A DNA stretch of 64,000 bases from Cristatella mucedo (GCA_009760855.2 WPIO01000028.1:2682501-2746500), one strand, 5' to 3'. Positions 21,840-33,854 are shown, counted from the first letter of the stretch. Translations and numbers: made by a program. Notes: a model not told the origin generated them from the sequence alone.

Positions 21840-21912
21840 CATTAATGCAATGACCCTCACAGAGGCTATTTGTAATCAAAAGTCACTTACCCCAGAATTG
21901 ATCAAGCAGCTG
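21840..21912 (+). CDS. Candidate internal exon
   Basis: The acceptor gtcattcttaccttaag precedes 24 open codons, INAMTLTEAICNQKSLTPEL followed by IKQL, ending at a CAGCTG/GTGAGG donor. It could belong to the + strand gene that continues at 22853; both the end of this exon and the start of that one can be read in phase 0. Confidence 0.35.
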
Positions 21913-22852
21913 GTGAGGAGACGATATCTGGCTCTCAGGCAGATCACTCGGATGACATCTACACTCAGCAGTATCAGCTGGTCACCGACCCACTGATGCA
22001 GCAGTCGAGCAGCCGTCTGACAGTCAAGCCTGGTGGCCCTGTGCACTGAGCTTCTGGGAAATCCGGTATCAGCCAGTTCATGGGTGACTGCTGATTGCAC
22101 CATTCATCAATGACACAATGGCATATTGCAGTAGTACAGGAAGCAGGATGCTCAGGGGCCAGCTCCAGAATGATCTGACCTACAGGTAGCTTTAGAGAAG
22201 AGGTCAAGGGGAACTGGGGAAGCAGCCAACTGGAACTGAGAGCACGAGTATGGAGCTGACTGTACCAGCGAGTGAAAGGGGAAAACTGTCAATTAGGATG
22301 CTGGAGTAGGAACGGAGTATCTGATTTTCAAATTCAGTGTGCTTCAGTGTGCTCAAGCAAGACAATATTTGGGAATAAAGGTCTCTGGGAGCAACTCGTG
22401 TCGTGTCTTGCATGCCTCAAGTATTCCCGTGCAAGTGGTCCCACGAATACCTGCTATACATTGCCGAACACCTGCCATTTTCATAATAAACGTAACAAAA
22501 CTGCGGTTTTGATTCAAAGTTATACAGAAAGATGCCACGAATTTACCCATGTTCCGATCATGCAACGTTATCCGACTATGTGGGCTATAAAAGCAAATGG
22601 ATTGGACTTCTGGTTAAAACTCGTGGCAACTTTATTGCTTACTGAGCTTTGATAGTCTGCCTTTGGGTGTATTATTACCTATGAAACGTCGGCGCGTTTA
22701 ATCAGCCAGAGTGTGTGTGCGGAGATATTATTCTTGACTCAAGAAAAATAAATTTGAAAAACCGGTTAAGAAATAATCTTTGGTTGACCTGCTGATTAAC
22801 AGAAGTCATATAATAGGCAGTCTCTTGTAATCTAGCATTTCAGCCATAAGAG

Positions 22853-24282
22853 AACTCTTCACTCGATCTGGAGCCGAGCAGTTCAGTGGTGCTCTGGGAG
22901 CTGAAAGAGATGCTGTACACTCCAGCTGCTGGTGCCCAGCACCGGCAGCTTTCTGTGGCTATCGAAGAGATTGCTCTACACTATGGATATAAACTTGCTG
23001 CCCAAGGTAGGGGCGCTCTTTGTTGCGGCCGTGTTGAGCTACCACCAGCTTTCCGGCACGAATTGGTGCTACACCTACAAGTCGTTAAGCATAATACATA
23101 ATTATAACAATAATAATGATACACTTGATAAAGTGCCCTCAGAGAACTCAATCTTTTTTAGTCGCTTTACAGTTGCTGCAAAAGAAACACAATCGAGTGT
23201 TGAGTGGTTGAGTGGTATCATGCTTGGTAAACAACATAAATAACATGGTTAGGGGTGACATACACAGGGTCAGCATGAAAGCTTGGTTAGTGGCAGCATG
23301 CAACAGTGTCAGCACCCATAAGCACATAAAGGACGAATCGTAGGGACCCACTGAATGGTGTCATAAATAAAATCTCAAGGTTTCACCGGTATTATTCAGG
23401 AATCGGCAAGAACTAGCACTGCTGCGAGTGTTGCACTTGCAGCCTAAAGGACATTAGTGCAGAAGCTGATTAAACAGCTAGCTTCTTGTTTTGTCTCTGA
23501 GCTCTCCTGGACATGACATATCGCAGCCATAGCTTAGTAATGAATCTGATGTTGCAGCTGCGATCTTGTGCACACCGGTACAAAGAGATGGGCTTTTCCT
23601 ACAGTGGAGTGTACTAGCTTTGACATCAATTCAGGCGTCTATTGAGATTGCGTAGAAGCAGACTGAACATCACTACTGTACTCTCAGAATTTTGCCCAAG
23701 ACTATTTTGAATTAAGCTGGAAAGCCAACCGCCTTCAGGAATCAGCGGTACCAGCAGTATTTTCTGATTCTTTGCTAATGAACAATGAAAGGCTTGTATG
23801 CGAGACATATGAAAAGTTAATTAAATGTGCTGTGCACCAATCTATCAGAGACGTATTCCAGTGAATTGTGTAGCCGGTATTTCTCTCCAGGACTCAGCAA
23901 CTCCTCAACACACGGTACGAACAGACAGACAACCTAGAACGGAATCAGCTAGTGGAAGCACTCATCCTGAGCCCTCATTCATGAACAATGAGCCTGCCTA
24001 TGCTTGTCAGACTTTGGCGAGAATTCGAAAAAGCCAGGCAAGCCTATGGCAAAGCATTGTAGTAGCAGCTTCATTGCAACGGCTGCACATTAGGCACCTA
24101 AACAGGTAAGTCTTCCATCTGTCCTCAGTTATGTACTCGATCGCTTAACAAAATCCCATCTCAAAGAAACTTTCCGAGTCTTCAAAAGCACCCTTCTGTG
24201 GTACTTCAATAGAGGGGATGGAGCGAATCGCACTGCAACTGCATTCAACAAAAGCAGACAAATTTGTCGGATAAACGTTTGA
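22853..24282 (+). CDS. Unrecognised multi-exon gene, 3' part
   Basis: Exons: 22853-23006 (NSSLDLEPSSSVVLWELKEM ... IALHYGYKLAAQ, donor CAAG/GTAGGG), 23862-24105 (acceptor cgtattccag, then NCVAGISLQDSATPQHT ... ACQTLARIRKSQASLWQSIV ... LHIRHLN, donor AACAG/GTAAGT) and 24129-24282 (acceptor atctgtcctcag, YVLDRLTKSHLKETFRVFKS ... stop TGA). Phases agree at both junctions. The second exon is Thr/Ser/Pro-rich at first and then a basic helix-forming segment. The last intron would be only 23 nt, which is suspect: either the intron is exceptionally small or the final junction is wrong (a competing acceptor is the ttctctccag ending at 23890 within the second exon). A LINE-A copy (23100-23370) lies in the first intron. 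No family is recognised. Confidence 0.5.
23100..23370 (-). mobile_element. LINE-A 3' UTR fragment with tail
   Basis: (TAA)-type tail at about 23102-23118, stem-loop, then the 3' UTR to the GGGACCCACTGAATG block. It lies within an intron of the + strand gene and in antisense orientation to it. Confidence 0.93.
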
Positions 24283-24965
24283 CTTAACCATTTTTTTTAC
24301 CCAAGTACAGTTCAACAGTAGTACAGCAATGTACAATCAGCCGGGCTTGAGTAGATGTACTTTTTGTCAGCTCTCATTGCTCGCACCACAGATGACAATG
24401 CTTAAACATGCAAAATATATATGGACTTATGATATATGGACTTATGATAGCCAAGATGTCTACTCATAAGCTTGCCGAGCTTGTTAATGGACGATACAAC
24501 GACTGTGTTGACACTGGGCATGTTGTATAGCATGATTCTGCACCTATTGCAAAGAATACAGTTGTCCGCATGGTTGTCTCACTGATCAGGATGTATAAGC
24601 CACCCAAGGATTACTTCCTCGGCGTCAATCTATCAGGGTAACTGAGAGCAACCGTGGCATGGAAAAGTTTGAATGGGCTTCATAGCACAGGTGTTGACAT
24701 ATATTCGCTGACAAGTGATGTGCCATCATACCGTTTCAGCATGCAGAAGACATTTGGCTCAGTCTTGTCAGTTAACCATATGCAACAATGCTTCACCAAT
24801 CCTGGTGACCCTCGAAGCAAGTACATGTGATGCTCGATGTATGCCACACGGTCAAACTGGCATGACATGCATTTCTGGAGACTGCTTGGGACTGTAAGGT
24901 GCCAGCAGCAAGAGGATATGCAGTAACTTATTGCATTTTTGCACAAACTCCTGAATATACCAACT
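24283..24965. other. Unassigned stretch
   Basis: No repeat family recognised except the 15-bp duplication. Open frames on both strands at 24680-24900 are not supported by splice signals. Confidence 0.35.
24417..24446. repeat. 15-bp tandem duplication
   Basis: Two perfect copies of ATATATGGACTTATG followed by ATAG. Confidence 0.9.
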
Positions 24966-24971
24966 GAGCGA

Positions 24972-25024
24972 CCTGTAAAGCGCCTAGAAAAAGATTGAGT
25001 TCTCCGAGTGCGCTTTATCAAGAG

Positions 25025-25057
<33 letters not shown>

Positions 25058-25058
25058 G
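24972..25058 (+). mobile_element. LINE-A 3' tail only
   Basis: Stem-loop (TGTAAAGCGCCTAG ... GTGCGCTTTATC) followed by (ATT)10 or so. About 87 bp; the shortest class of insertion in this window. Confidence 0.92.
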
Positions 25059-25065
25059 ACATCCA

Positions 25066-25340
25066 CAAAACAAGCAAAGGCTTCAGGACATCGAGTGGCT
25101 AAAGCAGACGATGAAATGAAGGTCTCTCTTGCATCACAGATCAAAAGATCTAGTGCTGATAAATAACTAGAGTCCTGCGATAAATATCTCGGTCTCAATG
25201 AATTCCAAAATTTAACCTGTACAGTTTCATTTATACGTACATTCAACATCATATCCGACACCCCAAACTCTCGAAATCCTTTCAGCACAGGCAGTATTTC
25301 ATCAACCACAAATGGCCTACGTGGGGCACGCACTAAAATG
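25066..25340 (-). CDS. Candidate internal exon next to a LINE tail
   Basis: The minus strand has a very good acceptor (atctccctttcttccag, AG at 25341-25342), then a continuous frame including PFVVDEILPVLKGFREFGVS, VKFWNSLRPRYLSQDSSYLS and CPEAFACFVDV, running up to the LINE-A tail. The frame continues through the (ATT)n tail as a run of isoleucines and on to 24680, but the section past the LINE looks less protein-like. A donor was not identified. The exon probably ended where the LINE now lies, or the LINE truncated it. Confidence 0.38.
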
Positions 25341-25439
25341 CTGGAAGAAAGGGAGATATGTACATATTTATCTGGTCTTATGGTCAGTGACCTTAAGAAT
25401 TTAGTTCATGGCACAAAAAGAACAGGCTTCATTGGGCTG

Positions 25440-25815
25440 CTAGCAAACATAGGCAGCATACCCAGTACAAACTTCAAATCCTTTGGAGAGCTTGCATTCA
25501 GTTCGTATGCTTCCAAAGCCTGGAACTCACTCCCGACTTGCGTCACGGCATCCCCTGACTTGACCACATTCAAAAAGAAGTTAAAAGCGCACCTATTTAT
25601 CACAGCATTTAGTGGGTATATGTGATTCGTTATTTATGTGCTTATGCGTGCTGACACAGCATGCTGACTCTGTGCATGTCACCCCTAACCATGAAACTCT
25701 TGTTGTTTATCGAGCATGCTACAACTGACCATCCGATCGTATTTCCTTGGCAGCAAATGCAAAGTGCCTAGAAAGAGATTTCTCTGAGGGCACCATATCA
25801 AGTGTGTTATTATTC
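25440..25815 (+). mobile_element. LINE-A, extreme C-terminus and 3' end
   Basis: The block SKAWNSLPTCVTASPDLTTF is followed by the 3' UTR and stem-loop. It has an unusual TTATTATTCTTCTTC tail and merges into a tandem duplication. Confidence 0.9.
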
Positions 25816-25964
25816 TTCTTCTCATTATTATTAGCATAAGAAGATAGGCCTAATATGGTAGTATTGTTATTATTATAGAGAGATTTCTATGAAGGCACTT
25901 TATCAAGTTTGTTATTATTATTTTTCTTATTAGCATCAGAAAGCAGGCCTAATATGGTAGTATT
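25773..25964 (+). repeat. About 100-bp tandem duplication of LINE 3' end plus flank
   Basis: The unit starting at AGATTTCTCTGAGGG (25776) and ending TAATATGGTAGTATT (25865) recurs at 25881-25964 with about 15% differences. Each unit contains the LINE stem-loop end, the ATT tail and the same 3' flank (GGCCTAATATGGTAG). Confidence 0.85.
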
Positions 25965-26403
25965 TCCTAACGATATCTGCAAACTTCTTAGGCTAAGCAA
26001 GGATCATCCAGAACTATTCTTCTTGGCTACACGGGCAGAAGGATGTGTATAACTGTGATAGATCAGGAGAAAAGAGCTTGATCTTCACGCTCGAGGTCGA
26101 GGTTCGCATACTGCAGTGGGGGGATCCTTAATACCAACGGCAAGCAGTGATGAGAGCCGTTAAGGCCCGCCTGCCACTTTACAAAGTAGGTTGTTAAATC
26201 AGCTAGTTTTTCTTATTAAAACAAGCCGACGGCCAGCCGATTCATGGCCGAAGATAATGATCTCAATCTAATGAACAGTCTCACAAAGCCCTAAAGCAAA
26301 CAGCTACAGGAAACTGTACAGTACACGATGACTCACACTTGCTAGAAGCTCTTTTGGGGAGGTCATAACCGGCTATGGTGAGGAGGGCGATATGACGTTC
26401 AAG
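25965..26403. other. Unassigned stretch
   Basis: Nothing recognised up to the miniature transposon at 26404. Confidence 0.4.
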
Positions 26404-26655
26404 CAGAGGCGAAGCCAGGGTGTGGCTGGGTGGCAGCTGCCACCCATGGCCTAGTAGGTGGGAGCCGAGTCTAAAAACCGGTCGGGCGGCCAGCGACCAT
26501 GCTTGTGCGGCCGCTGGCTCACTGGTGCTTGGCCAGGCTGCACGACACCCACTGGCGCTGGGGGGGGGGTAGACACTCCAGACCCCTCTTTACAGGGGGC
26601 TCTGCTTCTCAGACCCCCACGCCAACTTGGCACTCCAATCCTGGCTTCGCCTCTG
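26404..26655. mobile_element. hAT-like miniature inverted-repeat transposon, 252 bp
   Basis: Perfect 16-bp terminal inverted repeats, CAGAGGCGAAGCCAGG and its complement at 26640-26655, begin with the CAG-G pattern typical of hAT elements. The flanks CGTTCAAG (26396-26403) and TGCTCAAG (26656-26663) match at six of eight positions, as expected for an aged 8-bp target duplication. The interior is GC-rich, has a perfect 20-bp palindrome at 26427-26446, and has no coding capacity for a transposase. Confidence 0.88.
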
Positions 26656-26663
26656 TGCTCAAG

Positions 26664-27399
26664 TAAGAAATGGTCGATTCAACCTAGGAGAGCTCATGCG
26701 ATCACGAGCTGGACGATGTACCGACATTAGCAACAGCTTTGTAAGAAAACAAACAGGCAGCAGTGGCATATATGGCTGGCAGTGTAGTGAGAATTGTAAC
26801 AAGGTCTAACTACTTTGTTGGTAGGCGTATCTAACCAATGCACAAGCAGGCAGCAAGCATTTCTAGACTGCGCTCTGAGCTTGAAACAATAAAGCTTACA
26901 TCATGCAGTATATCCAAAGTTACCGAAGTAACAGAATAAGCAAGCTTTCTTGGATAATACTTTATGTTGCTATTGAATCACACGATTACGAGTACACTGT
27001 CAGCTTTCTAGTCTATATGTCATATATTCACTAACTTTGCTTCATATACTCAAAAACATACTACGTCTCTTACTTATGCGTCCAAGAATGAGTTCTACTT
27101 GATAGATTGATTTTCTTGATAATGCATTCACTGGCAGGCTAGTAACATCTGCTCATAATCAGCTGAGTTGCAGTCCTCGCATTTATGTCGCCAGTTTTAA
27201 TGGTTGGTAAGAAGAGCAAGCCCTTGTACAGGTCAGATCTCAGAGTACACGTTGTACCGGACCACTAATTAAAACCTCGAGGCCTGTCGCATTCACCAGA
27301 GAGAAAAACAGCTTTGGCAGATTATCACCCGCTCGAATATGCGTACCTAGGCATTCGGAGCATTTGAGCACCGAGGTATTCAGGGCAAGTCGCACCTAA
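26664..27399. other. Unassigned stretch
   Basis: No gene or repeat family recognised; AT-rich, with short open frames only. Confidence 0.4.
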
Positions 27400-28250
27400 A
27401 GGGATTTTATGCCTTGAAATCATGCTTTGTGATGTAATGTAACGTATCCTCGTCTGTAACTCCACTAAGCCATAAACTATGTGGGTGTTACGCAGGAGAG
27501 TTTTTTATCGCTCACTCAAAGCCTAAGCGGCTTTCGGTACACATCCGGTAGCCAACAGACTACATCCCACACAACAATTAAAAATGAGAAGCATAGCTGA
27601 GTCAGGACTGGAGAGCAGCTTAGGTTGTGAGTGGCATGAAAGTAGCAGCTCAAGATCCCTGGAATAGATGTTCCATAGTCGGCCGCAGAAGAATAGCTGT
27701 CGTTGCCCAAAAATTACGGAAGAGTGTTAAACAGTCTAGGACCTGCAGAGCGAAAGTTTCGATCACCAAATGTCTTTAAGCTGAGAATTAGAAAGGCTAA
27801 TTTATTCTTCGTTAGGACCTGAGGGTACGAGGAGGCTGAAACAGGTCGCAGCAATTTAGCTAGGTTTGAAAGAATCAAGCCGTGGCTGGCCTTGGGAGAT
27901 AGCATAAGAACTTTGCTCTGCATCCGTTGATCAACTTACAGCCATTTAAGCTGCCTTAGCAGGAGATGCACATGGTCAAACCGTTGGGATTTGCAGACCC
28001 GCGTTGCAGCCATATTCATACCTGCTGCAGTGGCCTAGTCGCTTTTTATCGGTAGCCCAAATAAGAAGGAATTACAATAATCTCGCCGAGACAGAATTAA
28101 GGAGCTAGTTACATTTTTTTTAAGCCATCGCGGCAGACAGATAGTAATCTTAGACAGAGATCGAATGTGAAGGCTAGCTGTGGGAGCAGTCTTCTAACAA
28201 AGCTTTTAGAATTTAGGCAGCCGTCAAAGAAGATGCTTAAACTCTGAGCT
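27400..28250 (-). mobile_element. LINE-B copy: C-terminal domain and 3' end
   Basis: The 3' region at 27430-27560 carries the GTGGGTGTTACGCAGGAG and AAGCGGCTTTCGGTAC blocks shared with 28300 and 31640. The C-terminal domain (GLILSNLAKLL, FGDRNFRSAGPRLFNTLP) is at 27715-27920, followed by the post-RT region. Confidence 0.85.
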
Positions 28251-30650
28251 CAAGGTAATGCAATGTATCTCTGCCTGTAACTCCTCAAAGCCACACAGAC
28301 TATGTGGGTGTTACGCAGGAGATTTTTGTATAGTGCATTCACAGCCTAAGCGGCTTTCGGTACGCATTCAGTAGCCAACAGACTTCGTCTCACGAAACAA
28401 AGAGAAAGTGGGAAACAGCCGAGCCAGGAGAGCAGTTGAGGTAGTGAGTAGCATGGAAGTAGCAGTTCAGAACCGCTGAAAAGAATGACCTATAGTCGGC
28501 TATAGGATAGTAGTTGTCGTTGGGTAAGAATTGTGGAAGCGAGTTCCACAGTCCAGTACCTCTAGAGCTATAGATTCTGTCGCCAACGATCTTTGGGCGG
28601 GGGAACGGAACAACTAATTATTTTCCGTACAGGACCTGAGGGCACATGGAGGCTGACACTGGTGCAGCAGTTCAGCTAGGTAGGGAGGAGCCAAGCCGTG
28701 GCGGGCCTTGTAGGTTAGTGTAAGAACTTTGCTCTGTATCCGTTGATCAACCGGCAGCCATCCTAGCTATTTTAGCAAAGGAGACACGTGGTAAAACCTC
28801 TGGGACTTGAAAAATAGCTTGCAGCTATATTCATAGATAGCTGCAGTGGCTTAGTTGCTGTTTTGGTAGTCCAGCCAAAAAGGAATTACAATATTCAGGT
28901 CTCGACAGAACTAAGGAGCAAGTTAAATTATTTGCAAGCCACTGTGGAAGACAGCTCCTAATCTTAGACGGGGATCAGACGTGATGGGTAGCTGTAGAAG
29001 CAGTCTTCTGAATAAAGCCTTTACAATTTAGGCAGCTGTCAAAAACGACACCTAAATTTCACTTTTACCAGATGTAATGATAAGACGCATCACAACGAAC
29101 AGACCACGTTTATTGGCAACCATCTTATGTCCGCTCCAGGACCACACCGTGAAAGAGGCCTCTCCTGATTGGTCACGTTGTTGTGGCTCCACCCGATAGC
29201 ACTGCTATCACACCAGAGGAGAGATTGAGTACAAATGAAGAACAGCAAGGTACCGAGGAAAACCCTTGAGGGACTCCACAGGTGACCCGTCTCGTGGGTG
29301 AGACCTGATCCCCACGACCCTGACCCAAACGACACTGATTGAACACGATCGGACGAGTAAGATTTACACAACGTTAGTGCCCTGTCTGCCAGACCTATCG
29401 TTGTTCTCAATCGTTCAAGTAGAACCTCATGATCAATGATGTCGAAGGCAGCTGGTAGATATAGCAGAGCTAGCGCAGCGAAACTCCCGTCTTCGTTGCC
29501 GCGTAGAATGTCATTGCTACCACGAAGGAAAGCAGTTACAGTGGAGTGCTGCCTCTTGAACCCCAATTGAAATGTTTACCGACATTTCATTCTTTTCAGT
29601 ATGTGCTAAAAACTGCGTAGCGACAAGTTTTCAAGAATATTTAACGAGAAAGGAAGAAGGAAAACCGGGAAATAGTTTGGAAGGCTCTCGGTACCTAATC
29701 CAGACTTTTTAAGTGTCGGTCAAACGGTGGCCGATTTTAAAGACTTGGGTACAACCCATTTTCCTGAGCAGCTTTCAACATACACAGATTGAACACGATC
29801 GGAAAAGTACGATTTAAACCACGCTAGTGCCTCGCCTGCCAGACCGATCGTTGTTCTCAATGGTTCAAGTAGAACATCGTGATCAATGGTGTCGAAGACA
29901 GCAGGCAGATCTAGCAAAGCTAGGGCAGTGACATTCCCGTTATCGTTGCCACGTAGAATGTCATTGTTAACACGGAGGAGAGCCGTTTCAGTGGAGTGCT
30001 GTCTCTTGATTCTTGATTGAAATGTTTCTGACATTTCATTCTTTTCAATATGTTAAACCAGCTGCTTAGCAACAATTTTTTCAAGGATCTTTGACAAGAA
30101 AGAAGAAGGGAAACTGGGCAATAGTTTGCAAGGACCTCTGTATCTAATCCAGGCTTTTTAAGTATGGGTCTAACGATTGTCGATTTGAAGGACTTGGGGC
30201 GATCCCTTTTTCCAAAGAAGCATTAAAAATCTCGGTTATTGCAGGGCTAAGTTGGTCTGCCAGTGAAGACTACAGAGTTGACGGTATAGAGTATTCAGGA
30301 GACGAGCTCTTTTTACTAAACCTTATTAAGGGAGTCGCATAACACGTAAAAAGCTCGGAAAAAGTTTTAAGGTTGGTCGCAGGTTGCGATTCTACAATCG
30401 TTTTAGTCTGAGCGGGCTTTATGGAGGCACGAATGTGCACGATTTCTCCAGTGATGAAGGTTTTAAACCTTTCGGGACAGCCTTTAATAAATGGGGAGCG
30501 AAACCTCTCGGAATTGACCAGAAACTTGCTTGCGGTCTTACAATCTGTTTTGGATATCTGACTGACAGATTTTCGTTTGGAGTGAAAAAAGAAACCCTGA
30601 CTTATCTAGATTCCGGGCGTTGGCTCGAAGAAAGTCTTTGAAATTGACTA
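28251..30650 (-). mobile_element. LINE-B, longest copy (linker, RT, C-terminal domain, 3' end)
   Basis: From high to low coordinates: pre-RT linker (30160-30650), an RT block with [19 protein letters not shown] and [20 protein letters not shown] (29720-30034), a second RT block repeating the same region with variation (29090-29566, AALALLYLPAAFDIIDHEVL), the post-RT region (28780-29060), C-terminal domain (28510-28750) and 3' UTR. Presence of the same RT block twice implies two overlapping insertions or a partial duplication. No intact frame. Confidence 0.85.
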
Positions 30651-31587
30651 GATCTTCATCCAACATAGACTTAAGAAAGCAACGTTCAAGCCCGTGCTTA
30701 AAACTGTGAATTTTTTAAAGTTTTTTCGTAAATTGAAAGGAATCTCGCCGACCCTATACATGGAAAAAATGTATGGCAGCAGCATGCACCCATAGTAACC
30801 TCAAGGGAGCTCCCAAGTGAAATGTTCAGTGAACCAGTGAGGGTATCAGGGCTGAGTCTGGGTGGGTAGAGTCAAGTCTAAATATTACGTTCCTAGAAGG
30901 CAACAGCAGACTATTTCTAAGATAACTAGATGTGGTTAACTGAGCTGTAAACGCTACACAAGCATTCTCCTTCCGCTTTCCCTTCGACTTTGACACAAGC
31001 GTGTTGCTTATAATTTGGCTTACGCCTATGGTTATACTTCAAGGCTATACTCCAGTTGCTTTTTAGCTAGCTAGGACACTACTAGTTCACTGCAGACTAG
31101 TTAACTGAAGGGACGATAGGAAGAATAGAAAATCCAGGCAGAAGGTCACTCTCTATAGCTTAAGAGATGTTATACACATGCGAATACTTTTTAGCTCCCG
31201 AGTTCCCAGAATGCAGCTGAATAAGCCTTGAAGTACACCCAGCTTCGAAATATGACGCGAGACAATGACGGCTGCGACAACCACCGAGTCTAAACAGGAT
31301 GCTCCAGGTTAAGGTGCAGAGTAGATAACCAGTGGACCAGGCTGAGAAAGACCTTCAGAAAAATATGGCTGGATCCGGCATGCTTATAAAAAATAGACAA
31401 GTTCAGCCAGCATTTGGTGTGTTTGGGTACCGAAATGAGATTGGCTACAAAAACTAATTGACACTGAAGCCGCTCTAGGTTCATCAAAGGGCACAATTGC
31501 CAAAGGATATTTTATAGCACAAATGCTAAGCAGATGCATGCTTCCACGCAACCTGGTCCAGTCAGGCTAGCGAGGTTTCCCAAGATA
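30651..31587. other. Unassigned stretch
   Basis: A 68-codon minus-strand frame at 31290-31496 (contains LSIFYKHAGSSHIFLK) has a possible acceptor but no donor and is not called. Confidence 0.3.
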
Positions 31588-31840
31588 TTATGCAATGTAT
31601 CTCCGCCTGTAACTCCACAAAGCCATAAAGACTATGTGGGTATTACGCAGGACAGTTTTGTATAGCGTAATCATAGCCTAAGTGGCTTTCGGTACGCATT
31701 CGGTAGCCATCAGACTTCATCTCACGCAGCAGAGAGAAAGTGGGAAGCATAGGCAGAGTCAGGAGAGCAGTTGAGGTAGTGAGTAGCATAGAAGTAGCAG
31801 CTTAGGACCGCTGAAAAGGACGAGTCATAGTCTGACTATT
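31588..31840 (-). mobile_element. LINE-B 3' fragment
   Basis: Contains the LINE-B 3' blocks (CTCCGCCTGTAACTCCAC, ATGTGGGTATTACGCAGGA, GGCTTTCGGTACGCATTCGG) in the same order as at 28260-28500. Confidence 0.9.
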
Positions 31841-32689
31841 TACTTTAGTAAAGTGGATGTTACAGGTTAAAGAGTGAAGTAATAGAAGGATAGCTTTATT
31901 TAAAAAAGAGCCAAAGGACGAATTAACGAATGGAACAGACTTATAATCGATCACGTAGTCGTGTAAATATAAATCCAGCTAGCATTTGTTTCAGGAGATT
32001 TTTATGTGGCACAGTGTTTTAGCTCTGACGTAATTGGTCAAGCGGCCGGCCACGAGTCGGCCGTAATCCGCTCTCAAGATAATGTCAAGCGGGGAGTTTG
32101 ACTGTGGCTGTACGTCAGTCTGAAGCAACGCAGGTGTGCAAAAATGAGCTCAGCGACGACAGAAACCTCACTTAAAGCAAAAGAAAAAAATTACTTGATT
32201 TTAATATTTTCAGTACGAATACAGACCGTTAAAGCGTGGGCTATCGATCCTTTTGAGTTGACGAGGTTGCCGCAAGTGGTGTCAGAAAAGTTACCACAGT
32301 GGTAACTGACTTGTGGCAGCCAAGCCTTCGTAGCGACGTTGTTTTTTGAACCTTCGATGTCGGGTCTTCCTATGATTGTGAAGATGAAATTCACCAAGCA
32401 TTGAATTGTTCACCATCGAATTTTCACAAACTTGCATTTTTCCTAATTTCTTTTGATTAATTAACAATGGGAAAACTCACCCGGCCCGGACACAGTAAGG
32501 ATTGACAGATTTATAGCGCTTTCTTGATTCTGAGGGTGGTGGTGCGTGGCCGTTCTTAGCAAGTCGAGCCATTTGTCTGGTTAATTCCGCTAACGAACGA
32601 AGCCCTGGCCTGCTAAAAAGTTCACTAATCTCCAATGGTCGGGCTGAAGTTTTTAGAGGGTCAAGCGCCGTTTAATCACCATTTAGTTA
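31841..32689. other. Unassigned AT-rich stretch
   Basis: No gene or known repeat found. Confidence 0.4.
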
Positions 32690-33170
32690 TATAGTCGTTT
32701 AGTTCTTTCACCTTATTTAGATTCCATGTGCAAGAAATGAAATACAGCTTTCATCATTATGAGTGATTTTAACATTCATTTTGGTGACTCAACTGACTCC
32801 TTAAGTGCCAAATTTCGTGCACTGACTGATAATTTTGCTCTTGTGGCTCGTGTGAAAGACCCCACTCACAACAATGGTCACACATTCGATCAAATATTCT
32901 TCCGCAAGTGTATGCTATCATCCACTATTTATGCTAAATTTCGATAATGTTACCACACGCAGATCTTATTCAGTATACAGTGTGTGCCCTCCTCCGTATT
33001 CAAGATCTTTTGTGAACCGCGAAAAATAGTTCAGTCGATAAAACATTCAGCTGATCCACATCTGCTCTGTTTTTAATATAGGTTCAAAATGATCTAGCTA
33101 TACAAACCAAGACTCCATCTCTAACTTTATCTAATAGGAATCGAGGCTGATTACATTATTGAGAATGATT
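32690..33170 (+). mobile_element. LINE endonuclease-region fragment
   Basis: Plus-strand MSDFNIHFGDSTDSLSAKF and THNNGHTFDQIFF correspond to the GDFNIH...HTLDLIF motifs of apurinic-type LINE endonucleases and to the copy at 50750-50900. Stops follow. Confidence 0.75.
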
Positions 33171-33239
33171 AGAGTCAACTTCGGCAAGAGATCAAATATG
33201 TCAACCTAAACATTTTATGATAATGTGACTTCCATGAGG

Positions 33240-33850
33240 TGGCCCGTCTCGTCTCGGCAGTAACGTTCCCGTCATCGTTGCTACATAGAATGTTCATACA
33301 TGTTCACGTTAACACGTAAGAGAGCAGTTTCAGTGGAGTGCTGCCTCTTGAACCCCGATTAACAGGTTTCTGACACGTCATTCTTTTCAATATGTGCAAC
33401 CAACTGCTCAGCGACAATTGTTTGAATAATCATTCACAAAAAAGGAAGAAGGTAAACTGGGCGATATTTAACAAGGACCCGTGTATATAATTTAGACTTT
33501 TAAAGTATCGGTCTAACGACAGCCGATTTGAAGGATTTGGGTACGGCCACCTTTTCCAAAGAAGCATTAGCAAATCTTTGTTATAGCTAGGCTAATTTGG
33601 TTTGCTAGTCAAGACCACAGAGATTATGGCCTTATGTCTCGAGGAGCCTAGCTCTTTCTGCTGGACCTCATTAAGGTTGCCACATCGCATGCAGTAATCC
33701 CGAAAAATCTTTTATGGAAGGTCGCAGCTTTCGATCCCACATTTCCTTTACTCGGATGGGGCGTTGTGGAGGTACGAATGTCTGCAATTTGTTCTCTAAA
33801 GGAGGCTGAACAGTTTTCAGCTTGTTGTAAGAGGTGATGCTGCTGTGCGA
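33240..33850 (-). mobile_element. LINE-B RT and linker fragment
   Basis: Shares long similarity with 29930-30430: the sequence around CAGTGGAGTGCTGCCTCTTG, and the linker with GGAGGTACGAATGT. Frames are broken. Confidence 0.8.
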
Positions 33851-33854
33851 CCAT

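Noticed and set aside
31290-31496. 68-codon hydrophobic minus-strand frame
   Set aside because: Protein-like, but without a donor, poly(A) signal or neighbouring exon; chance cannot be excluded.
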